A stretch of 6,986 nucleotides of DNA from Gemmatimonadota bacterium. Lineage in GTDB: Bacteria > Gemmatimonadota > Gemmatimonadetes > Gemmatimonadales > Gemmatimonadaceae. Shown piece by piece: positions 1 to 5,394 of the stretch. A model generated the notes under the pieces. That model was given only the letters and a program-made list of their open reading frames with translations. It ran no database searches and had not been told where the DNA came from. Within the stretch, counting starts at the first letter, position 1, and each line of letters opens with the position of its first letter. Position numbers and translations under genes: made by a program. The stretch is from assembly GCA_023249395.1 (NCBI GenBank), contig JAHFCS010000110.1, positions 1-6,986 of the forward strand, written 5' to 3'.

Positions 1-36
1 CGATATTCGCGCCATTCGTATTTCTCGCGAATATCG
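1..36 (+). repeat. 11-bp perfect inverted repeat inside the kinase gene
   Basis: CGATATTCGCG (1-11) and CGCGAATATCG (26-36) are exact reverse complements separated by a 14-nt spacer. Both arms lie in coding sequence. The left arm touches the window edge, so the repeat may extend further upstream. No function is claimed. Confidence 0.5.
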
Positions 37-584
37 ATCCGCGGCTCCAGCTCGATGTGCTGAACCAGGTGAAGCGGCCAAAGCTCGTCGCCTGCGACAC
101 GATGAACTTCTGGATTCAGAGCCGGCGTCCGGATCTGCTCGAGCTGCTCTCGAGAGTCGACCTCGTCACCCTCAACGACGGCGAGGCGCGCCAGCTGTCG
201 GAAAAGGTGAATCTCGTGCAGGCGGCGAGGTGGATAATGGAGCTCGGTCCGAAGCACGTGGTCATCAAGAAAGGCGAGCACGGCGCTTTCATGTTCAGCG
301 AGTACGGCATTTTCTTCGCGCCTGCGTATCCGTTGGAAAACGTGTTCGATCCCACCGGCGCCGGCGACTCTTTCGCCGGTGGCTTCATCGGATACCTGGC
401 GCGATCGGGCGACCTGAGCGACGCGAGCATGCGCCGCGCTGTGATGTATGGGTCGGCCCTCGGCTCCTTTGCCGTCGAGAAATTCTCGACCGAGCGCCTC
501 ATGACACTCACCCGCGACGAAGTCGGCGGCCGCATTCGCAAGCTTCGCGAGCTGACGACATTCGAGGAGGAGCTGGCCGAATGA
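1..584 (+). CDS. PfkB-family sugar or nucleoside kinase, C-terminal part (5' end outside window)
   Basis: The reading frame is open from base 3 and gives 193 visible residues before a TGA stop; the N-terminal part lies upstream of the window. The family transfers the ATP gamma-phosphate to a hydroxyl of a sugar or nucleoside in the cytoplasm. The signature is the anion-hole and catalytic motif DPTGAGDSFAGG at visible residues 116-127, where the Asp of GAGD (D122) is the expected catalytic base. Upstream are an NxxE-type Mg-binding motif (NDGE, 58-61) and a KKGEHGAF segment (88-95) of the ATP-binding region. The GTG at 57 is not a real start, because conserved-looking sequence (VFLANIDP) continues in frame before it. 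The substrate-binding N-terminal lid is missing, so the substrate cannot be assigned. The adjacent purM makes a nucleoside substrate conceivable, but that is inference. The stop overlaps the purM start as ATGA. Confidence 0.9.
   Translation, partial: IFAPFVFLANIDPRLQLDVLNQVKRPKLVACDTMNFWIQSRRPDLLELLSRVDLVTLNDGEARQLSEKVNLVQAARWIMELGPKHVVIKKGEHGAFMFSEYGIFFAPAYPLENVFDPTGAGDSFAGGFIGYLARSGDLSDASMRRAVMYGSALGSFAVEKFSTERLMTLTRDEVGGRIRKLRELTTFEEELAE
564..570 (+). promoter_or_regulatory. Shine-Dalgarno sequence of purM
   Basis: The sequence GAGGAGG lies 10 nt upstream of the ATG at 581, inside the end of the kinase gene. It decides the purM start at 581 over the much longer open frame that begins at 230 and would run inside the kinase gene. 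Confidence 0.75.
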
Positions 585-1609
585 GTACCGGCGCGCTCCG
601 TTACCGGAGTGCCGGAGTGGACACATCCGCGTCCGACGAAGCGAAGGCGCGGATAGGGAAGCTCGTGACGTCGACTTTCACCGTCGGAGCGCTCGGTGCC
701 TTTGGTGGATTTGGCGGAATGTTCCGCGCTCCGTCTGGAATGCGAAGCCCGGTACTCGTCTCGAGCGCCGACGGAGTCGGAACCAAGATACGCGTCGCGA
801 TCGAGGCGAAACAGCACTCGACGATCGGCCGCGACCTCGTCAACCATTGCGTGAACGACATTCTCGTCCAGGGCGCCAGGCCGCTGTTCTTTCTTGACTA
901 CGTCGCTTTCGGGTCGCTCGATCCCGCGGTGCTCGAACAGGTTGTCGCCGGTGTAGCCGCCGGATGCCGGGAGAATGGCTGTGCCTTGATCGGTGGTGAG
1001 TCAGCCGAAATGCCGGGGATCTACACACCGCCCGATTACGACCTCGCGGGCTTCATCGTTGGTTGCGTCGAGGAAGATGAGATACTTGGCGCGGCGCGCG
1101 TGTGCGACGGTGATGTCCTTGTGGGGCTCGCGAGCTCGGGTTTGCATACCAATGGCTACTCGCTCGCGCGGAAGATCGTCGCCGAGCGAATGGGCCTCGG
1201 CACGGAGGACACGTTTCCGGGAACCGGGCAGACTGTCGCGGACGTGATGCTCACGGTGCATCGCTCCTACCTCGCGATTCTGCTGCCGTTGCTGGAGAAG
1301 ATTCACGCGATGGCGCACATCACCGGAGGTGGTCTGCCGGGTAACCTCGGCCGCGCGCTGCCCCCCGGCCTGGAAGCCGTCGTGGACACGAGCAGCTGGG
1401 AAGTCCCGGTACTGTTCGACCAGCTGCAGAAAGAGGGGGAAGTACGCCGCGAGGAGATGTTTCGCGTTTTCAACATGGGTGTGGGGATGGTCGTGATCGC
1501 ACCGCCGGAGAACGCTGACGCCGTGATCAGAGACGCCGACGCAGCCGGTATCGGTGCGTGGACGATGGGAGAGGTCCGAGCCGGGAGTGGCGACGTCGTC
1601 CTCACCTGA
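581..1609 (+). CDS. purM: Phosphoribosylformylglycinamidine cyclo-ligase (AIR synthetase)
   Basis: PurM closes the imidazole ring of purines: it converts FGAM plus ATP to aminoimidazole ribonucleotide (AIR), ADP and phosphate in the cytoplasm. The 342-residue product is the usual family length (~345). Family motifs appear in order: YRSAGVD (8-14); ADGVGTK (63-69), a nucleotide-binding segment; DLVNHCVNDILVQGA (85-99) followed by PLFFLDY (101-107); GGESAEMPGIY (138-148); GLASSGLHTNGYSLARK (182-198); the glycine-rich ITGGGLPGN (247-255); and EEMFRVFNMGVGM (291-303). This is the ATP-grasp-unrelated PurM/SelD/ThiL/HypE fold, with an N-terminal dimerising half and a C-terminal half. The start at 581 begins immediately before the YRSAGVD motif, as in other PurM proteins, and has a strong Shine-Dalgarno. 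The gene overlaps the kinase stop by 4 nt and probably overlaps ribD at its 3' end. All key motifs look intact. Confidence 0.97.
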   Translation: MSTGALRYRSAGVDTSASDEAKARIGKLVTSTFTVGALGAFGGFGGMFRAPSGMRSPVLVSSADGVGTKIRVAIEAKQHSTIGRDLVNHCVNDILVQGARPLFFLDYVAFGSLDPAVLEQVVAGVAAGCRENGCALIGGESAEMPGIYTPPDYDLAGFIVGCVEEDEILGAARVCDGDVLVGLASSGLHTNGYSLARKIVAERMGLGTEDTFPGTGQTVADVMLTVHRSYLAILLPLLEKIHAMAHITGGGLPGNLGRALPPGLEAVVDTSSWEVPVLFDQLQKEGEVRREEMFRVFNMGVGMVVIAPPENADAVIRDADAAGIGAWTMGEVRAGSGDVVLT

Positions 1610-2684
1610 CAACACCAGCGGCGAGCTCTTCATGAGCCGCGCGCTCGAGCTGGCCGGGCTCGGCTGGGGACAGACGAAGCCCAATCCGATGGTCGGCGCA
1701 GTTGTCGTCGCCGGCGGCGAGATTGTCGGCGAAGGCCACCACGAAAAAGCGGGTGAGCCGCATGCCGAGATCGCGGCGCTGCGCAAAGCGGGAGAGAAGG
1801 CGCGGGGTGCGACGCTCTATGTGACCCTCGAGCCGTGCAACCACCAGGGGCGCACCCCTCCATGCACAAACGCGATCATCGCCGCGGGAATTACACGGGT
1901 TGTCGCCTCGACGGGGGATCCCAATCCGGCAGCAGGAGGCGGCGCGAAGAAGCTGCGCGAGAACAATATCATCGTGGACTTCGGCATCCTCGAGCACGAG
2001 GCCCGCGAGCTGAACGCGGCGTTTCTCGCGTCGTTCTCGTTGGCGCGGCCCTGGGTCACGCTCAAGCTCGCTGTCTCGCTCGACGGCGCCATTTCCGACG
2101 CTGAGCGAACGCGCGGCTGGCTCACCGGCCCTCTCGCGCGCGCCGAAGTGCAGCGGCTGCGCGCGGTCAACGACGCTGTCGCCGTCGGCATCGCGACTGC
2201 GATCGCGGACGATCCACTCCTCACTGCGCGAATCGAACCTCCCCCCGCAGTGCAGCCGACGCGAGTCGTGTTCGACAGGCATGCGAGACTCAGCAGCCAA
2301 AGTGTGTTAGCACGCACGGCGCGAGAAATTCCCACGATCGTGGTGACCACCCGGACGGCCCGGCTTCCCGCCGATCTCGCGAACGCCGGAGTCGAGGCTC
2401 TTCCCGTGGACGACCTCGACGACGCGCTGGTGAAGCTCAAGGCGCGCGGCATCATCTCGCTTCTCGTCGAGGGGGGCGCGGGCCTTGCCGCGTCGTTCCT
2501 CGCTGCCGGCAGCGTGGACCGGCTCATTATCTTTCAGGCACCGATAGTACTCGGCGCCGGATCGCTGGGCGCTTTCTCCGGCATCGCGTCCCACGACCTC
2601 GCGCACGCGCGACGCTTCCACGCGATTCGGACAAGAAAGTTTGGCGACGACGTAATGACCGTCTACTCACCACTGGCGAGCTGA
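1587..2684 (+). CDS. ribD: Bifunctional pyrimidine deaminase / reductase of riboflavin synthesis
   Basis: RibD carries out the second and third steps of riboflavin synthesis: it deaminates the diaminopyrimidinone ribosyl phosphate made by GTP cyclohydrolase II, then reduces the ribose side chain with NADPH. With the GTG start at 1587 the product is 365 residues, a usual length. The N-terminal deaminase domain has the zinc site H59-A-E61, P83-C84 and C93 (motif PCNHQGRTPPC), with E61 the expected proton shuttle. The C-terminal reductase domain has RPWVTLKLAVSLDGAIS (154-170), GWLTG (177-181), AVGIATAIADDPLLTAR (199-215) and VEGGAGLAASFL (294-305). The start is uncertain. ATG 1632 would begin at MSRALELA, but the preceding GELF matches the E-Y-Y that other RibD proteins carry before this Met. 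GTG 1587, which overlaps purM by 23 nt with a GGAGAGG at 1567-1573 upstream, is therefore preferred. The stop overlaps ribE as TGATG. Confidence 0.95.
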   Translation: MATSSSPDNTSGELFMSRALELAGLGWGQTKPNPMVGAVVVAGGEIVGEGHHEKAGEPHAEIAALRKAGEKARGATLYVTLEPCNHQGRTPPCTNAIIAAGITRVVASTGDPNPAAGGGAKKLRENNIIVDFGILEHEARELNAAFLASFSLARPWVTLKLAVSLDGAISDAERTRGWLTGPLARAEVQRLRAVNDAVAVGIATAIADDPLLTARIEPPPAVQPTRVVFDRHARLSSQSVLARTAREIPTIVVTTRTARLPADLANAGVEALPVDDLDDALVKLKARGIISLLVEGGAGLAASFLAAGSVDRLIIFQAPIVLGAGSLGAFSGIASHDLAHARRFHAIRTRKFGDDVMTVYSPLAS

Positions 2685-3277
2685 TGTTCACCGGAATAAT
2701 CGAAGACGTGGGGATCGTCGAATCGGTGACCCCCTCCGACAGCGGTCGCGAGCTCAGAATCCGGTCTGCTTACGCCGATCTCGCGGACGGAGAGAGCATC
2801 GCGGTAAACGGGGCGTGCCTCACGGTGTACGAGCAGCGGACGAACTGGTTTACAGTCGCGGCGGTCGTGACAACACTGGAAAGAACGACCATCGGTGAAT
2901 GGACCAGAGGTCGGCGGGTGAATCTCGAGCGTGCGATGCGCGCTGACGGCAGATTCGGTGGCCACATTGTCCAGGGCCATGTGGATGCTGTCGGCGTCGT
3001 CGCGTCAGTCGAGCGCATTGCCGACGCGCTGCTTGTCGATATCGAGCTGCCCGGCTCCCTCGGCGAGACGCTGGTGCCACTCGGATCTGTTGCCGTAGAC
3101 GGCGTTAGCCTCACCGTTAACGCGATCACGGGCAACAGGTTGCAAGTATCCCTCATAGATTACACCTTGAAACAGACCGCACTCGGCGATCTCGAGGGGG
3201 GCGGCAGAGTGCATATCGAAACGGATATCATCGGAAAGTTCGTCCGCCGGCTGGTGACGCCGTATGTCAACAGCTGA
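2684..3277 (+). CDS. ribE: Riboflavin synthase (alpha-type, two lumazine-binding repeats)
   Basis: Riboflavin synthase dismutates two molecules of 6,7-dimethyl-8-ribityllumazine into riboflavin plus the pyrimidinedione recycled by RibH. The 197-residue product starts with MFTGIIEDVG, the diagnostic N-terminus of the family, and contains two internally similar beta-barrel repeats (about 1-93 and 94-190). Repeat 1 has GESIAVNGACLTV (36-48) with the conserved Ser, Cys and Thr. The centre has GGHIVQGHVD (92-101). Repeat 2 has GSVAVDGVSLTVN (134-146) and VHIETDIIGK (176-185). Some positions differ from the common consensus as I remember it: KGS reads LGS near 133-135, and the usual IPHT reads LIDYT (157-161). 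The family call is not in doubt. The ATG shares its A with the ribD stop. The only upstream Shine-Dalgarno is a weak GGCGAG at 2675-2680, so translational coupling is likely. Confidence 0.97.
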   Translation: MFTGIIEDVGIVESVTPSDSGRELRIRSAYADLADGESIAVNGACLTVYEQRTNWFTVAAVVTTLERTTIGEWTRGRRVNLERAMRADGRFGGHIVQGHVDAVGVVASVERIADALLVDIELPGSLGETLVPLGSVAVDGVSLTVNAITGNRLQVSLIDYTLKQTALGDLEGGGRVHIETDIIGKFVRRLVTPYVNS

Positions 3278-3290
3278 CGGCGCGGTCAGC
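3273..3290 (+). repeat. Small inverted repeat at the ribE/ribBA junction
   Basis: GCTGAC (3273-3278) and GTCAGC (3285-3290) are perfectly complementary across a 6-nt GGCGCG loop. In RNA this would form a 6-bp hairpin covering the ribE stop codon and ending just before the ribBA Shine-Dalgarno at 3293. There is no U-tract, so it is not a terminator. A role in coupling or mRNA stability is speculative, and a stem this short can arise by chance. Confidence 0.35.
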
Positions 3291-3292
3291 CG

Positions 3293-3299
3293 AAAGGAA
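3293..3299 (+). promoter_or_regulatory. Shine-Dalgarno sequence of ribBA
   Basis: The sequence AAAGGAA has its AGGA core at 3295-3298, 7 nt before the ATG at 3306. It supports 3306 as the ribBA start over the in-frame ATG at 3264, which lies inside ribE and has no comparable site. Confidence 0.7.
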
Positions 3300-3305
3300 C
3301 TGGAA

Positions 3306-4514
3306 ATGGCATTTGGCACGGTCGAGCAGGCGATTGCGGACATCAGGGCGGGAAAGCTGATCCTGGTGGCCGATGACGAGGACCGCGAGAACGAGGGAGA
3401 CCTCATCTGCGCGGCATCGCTCGTCACGTCCGAGCTCATAAACTTCATGATTCGAAACGCCGGCGGCCTTATCTGCCTCTCGCTCACCGGCGAGCGGGCA
3501 GACCAGCTCCGGCTTCCGCAGCAGAGCGATCAAAACACCGAGGAGCAACGCACCGCTTTCACTGTCAGCATCGATGCGGCCCACCGCTTCGGCGTCACGA
3601 CCGGGATCAGCGCGCAGGATCGCGCGAAGACAATTCAGGTTGCGGTCGACTCTGCGACCGTACCAGCGGACCTGCGCCGCCCAGGCCATGTCTTTCCGCT
3701 CCGAGCTCGCGATGGCGGAGTGTTGCAGCGCGTCGGCCACACCGAGGCTGCAGTCGATCTGTCGCACCTTGCAGGCGTTTATCCCGCCGGAGTGATCTGT
3801 GAAGTCCTCAACGAAGACGGGACCACTGCGCGCCGGCCGCAGCTGGAGGAGTTCGCCGAGAGGCATCGGCTCACGTTCATTACCGTTGCACAGCTGGTCG
3901 CGTATCGGCTTCAGTCGGAGCGCCTCGTTCACCGCGTGGCTGAAGCGCGGCTGCCGACCGAAGTCGGCGTCTGGCGTGTCATCGGTTATCGTAATGACGT
4001 CGATAACCATGAACACATCGCCCTCGTCTTCGGCGACGTCGAGCACACCGACGACAGTGTGCTCGTTCGCATGCACTCGAAGTGTCTCACCGGCGACGTC
4101 TTTCATTCGCTGCGCTGCGATTGCGGCTGGCAGCTTCACACGGCGATGGAGATGATCGCCAGGGAAGGCCGTGGCGTGATTGTCTACCTCGATCAGGAGG
4201 GAAGGGGAATCGGCCTCCTCAACAAGCTCAAGGCGTATCAGCTTCAGGACACCGGCGCGGACACCGTCGAGGCCAACGAGCAGCTCGGCTTCAAGCCCGA
4301 CCTCCGCAACTACGGAATCGGCGCGCAGATTCTCCTCGACCTTCGCCTGCGGAAGATCCGTCCTCTCACCAACAATCCGCGCAAGCTCATCGGACTCGAG
4401 GGTTACGGGCTCAAGGTGGAGGAGCGAGTGCCGATAGCGCAGCCGGCGACGGCGGAGAATTCCGACTACCTGGACACCAAGCGCGACAAGCTAGGCCACC
4501 TTTTCGCTTCCTGA
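3306..4514 (+). CDS. ribBA: Bifunctional DHBP synthase / GTP cyclohydrolase II
   Basis: RibBA supplies both precursors of riboflavin. The N-terminal RibB half converts ribulose 5-phosphate to 3,4-dihydroxy-2-butanone 4-phosphate; the C-terminal RibA half opens GTP to the diaminopyrimidinone used by RibD. From ATG 3306 the product is 402 residues, a normal fusion length. The RibB half (about 1-205) shows DDEDRENEGDL (23-33), FGVTTGISAQDRAKT (95-109), RRPGHVFPLRAR (124-135) and HTEAAVDLSHLAG (145-157). The RibA half (about 206-402) shows the zinc cysteines C260, C271 and C273 in KCLTGDVFHSLRCDCG, then DQEGRGIGLLNKLKAY (296-311), DTVEAN (319-324), TNNPRKLIGLEGYGL (355-369) and the C-terminal YLDTKRDKLGHLF. 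Both active sites look complete. Starting at 3306 gives the MAFGTVEQAI N-terminus typical of the family and follows a good Shine-Dalgarno. ATG 3264 would add 14 residues and overlap ribE. The stop abuts ribH as TGAATG. Confidence 0.96.
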   Translation: MAFGTVEQAIADIRAGKLILVADDEDRENEGDLICAASLVTSELINFMIRNAGGLICLSLTGERADQLRLPQQSDQNTEEQRTAFTVSIDAAHRFGVTTGISAQDRAKTIQVAVDSATVPADLRRPGHVFPLRARDGGVLQRVGHTEAAVDLSHLAGVYPAGVICEVLNEDGTTARRPQLEEFAERHRLTFITVAQLVAYRLQSERLVHRVAEARLPTEVGVWRVIGYRNDVDNHEHIALVFGDVEHTDDSVLVRMHSKCLTGDVFHSLRCDCGWQLHTAMEMIAREGRGVIVYLDQEGRGIGLLNKLKAYQLQDTGADTVEANEQLGFKPDLRNYGIGAQILLDLRLRKIRPLTNNPRKLIGLEGYGLKVEERVPIAQPATAENSDYLDTKRDKLGHLFAS

Positions 4515-4994
4515 ATGGCCGAGCTGAGTGGTACGCCGCGGGGCGAAGGCCGGCGCATCGCCGTTGTCGCCAGCCGGTTCAATGAATCGATAACGCGCGC
4601 GCTGGTTGACGGCGCGCTCGACGCGCTCGTACGCCACGGCACCAGCTTCGACGACATCGACATCATCTGGGTTCCTGGTGCATGGGAGCTCCCACTGGCC
4701 GTTCGCAGCGCGATGGCGAGTGAGCGTTACGATGCGGTGGTGGCGCTCGGCGCGGTCATTCGCGGCGATACGCCCCACTTCGACTATGTCGCCGGCGAAG
4801 CGTCTCGAGGACTCGCTGACGCAGTGCGCGAAGGTGAAATCCCGGTTGGATTCGGACTCCTGACCTGTGACAACATCGAGCAGGCCGAAGCGCGGGCCGG
4901 CGGAATCAACGGCAACAAGGGTTGGGACGCCGCGCTTGCCGCACTCGAGATGGCCGACCTGATGCAACACCTCGACGCGACCGATGAGAGTTGA
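4515..4994 (+). CDS. ribH: 6,7-dimethyl-8-ribityllumazine synthase
   Basis: Lumazine synthase condenses the RibD-derived ribitylaminouracil with DHBP from RibB to give 6,7-dimethyl-8-ribityllumazine, the substrate of RibE. The 159-residue product has the family pattern: IAVVASRFNESIT (15-27) with the substrate-binding Phe, VPGAWELPLA (53-62), and ALGAVIRGDTPHFDYV (77-92) where H88 is the expected acid/base. GLLTCDNIEQAEARAG (114-129) carries R127, equivalent to the phosphate-binding Arg, and NKG follows at 134-136. The usual C-terminal helix EMADLMQHL is present. Members of this family assemble as pentamers or 60-mer shells; the sequence alone does not tell which. The ATG follows the ribBA stop directly with no clear Shine-Dalgarno, so re-initiation by terminating ribosomes is likely. 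The 3' end overlaps nusB by 11 nt. Confidence 0.97.
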   Translation: MAELSGTPRGEGRRIAVVASRFNESITRALVDGALDALVRHGTSFDDIDIIWVPGAWELPLAVRSAMASERYDAVVALGAVIRGDTPHFDYVAGEASRGLADAVREGEIPVGFGLLTCDNIEQAEARAGGINGNKGWDAALAALEMADLMQHLDATDES

Positions 4995-5394
4995 AACTCG
5001 CGGGCGGGCACGGGCTCTCCAGGCGCTTTACGCTTGGGACGTAAGACCAGGGCAGTACCTGGCGAAGGTTGCGCTGAGGGTCTGGGACGATCTTGCCGTG
5101 AGTCCGGAAGAGCGCAAGTTCGCCGGCGAGATTGTCGGCACCGTCGCCGTGTCGCAGCGCGAGCTCGATGCCGGTCTCGTCGACGTCACCGACAACTGGC
5201 GCCTCGAGCGAATCGGCGCCATCGAGCGCTCGGTGCTGAGACTCGGCGCCGCGGAGCTGGAGCGGCGCGAAACGCCGCCCCGTGTCGTCATTCAGGAAGC
5301 GGTGCGGCTCGCCGAGCGATTCGGCAGCGCGGCAAGCGCGCGCTTCGTCAACGGCGTGCTCGACGCGTACGCGCGGCGGGCCGGCGTTCTTTAG
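4984..5394 (+). CDS. nusB: Transcription antitermination factor NusB
   Basis: NusB binds boxA RNA together with NusE (ribosomal protein S10) and promotes processive transcription of rRNA operons. The 136-residue all-helical product matches the family in length. The arginine-rich N-terminus RGRARALQALYAWD (6-19) is the RNA-binding helix signature. The C-terminal half has NWRLERIGAIERSVLRLGAAEL (71-92), PPRVVIQEAVRLAERFG (98-114) and FVNGVLD (121-127), all diagnostic. The start overlaps the ribH end by 11 nt, and no strong Shine-Dalgarno is visible, which suggests coupling to ribH. A ribH-nusB pair is common across bacteria. The stop overlaps the next gene's GTG by one base (TAGTG). Confidence 0.96.
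   Translation: MRVETRGRARALQALYAWDVRPGQYLAKVALRVWDDLAVSPEERKFAGEIVGTVAVSQRELDAGLVDVTDNWRLERIGAIERSVLRLGAAELERRETPPRVVIQEAVRLAERFGSAASARFVNGVLDAYARRAGVL

Noticed and set aside
230..580. Possible N-terminal extension of PurM
   Set aside because: The frame is open, but its translation is arginine-rich and unlike any PurM. It lies inside the kinase gene, and the Shine-Dalgarno and the YRSAGVD motif place the start at 581.
116..847. Minus-strand open frame (~243 codons) opposite the kinase and purM start
   Set aside because: It overlaps two conserved sense genes and its product is rich in Arg and Ser with no domain signature, as expected for a frame shadow.
1001..1786. Long minus-strand open frame (~261 codons) across purM and ribD
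   Set aside because: It is antisense to two solid genes, has low-complexity composition and no family motif; it is a shadow frame.
3264..3305. ATG 3264 as the ribBA start
   Set aside because: It would add 14 residues without family similarity and lacks a good Shine-Dalgarno; ATG 3306 has one at a 7-nt spacing and gives the usual RibBA N-terminus.
3267..4139. Long minus-strand open frame (~290 codons) opposite ribBA
   Set aside because: It lies wholly antisense to a clearly conserved gene, and its translation shows no recognisable domain. Such frames are expected in GC-rich coding DNA, where rare stop codons leave the antisense frame open.
5034..5393. Possible N-terminal extension of the glycosyltransferase
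   Set aside because: It runs inside nusB in another frame and is arginine- and alanine-rich. The GT4 N-terminus MRILVLNW starts at GTG 5394.
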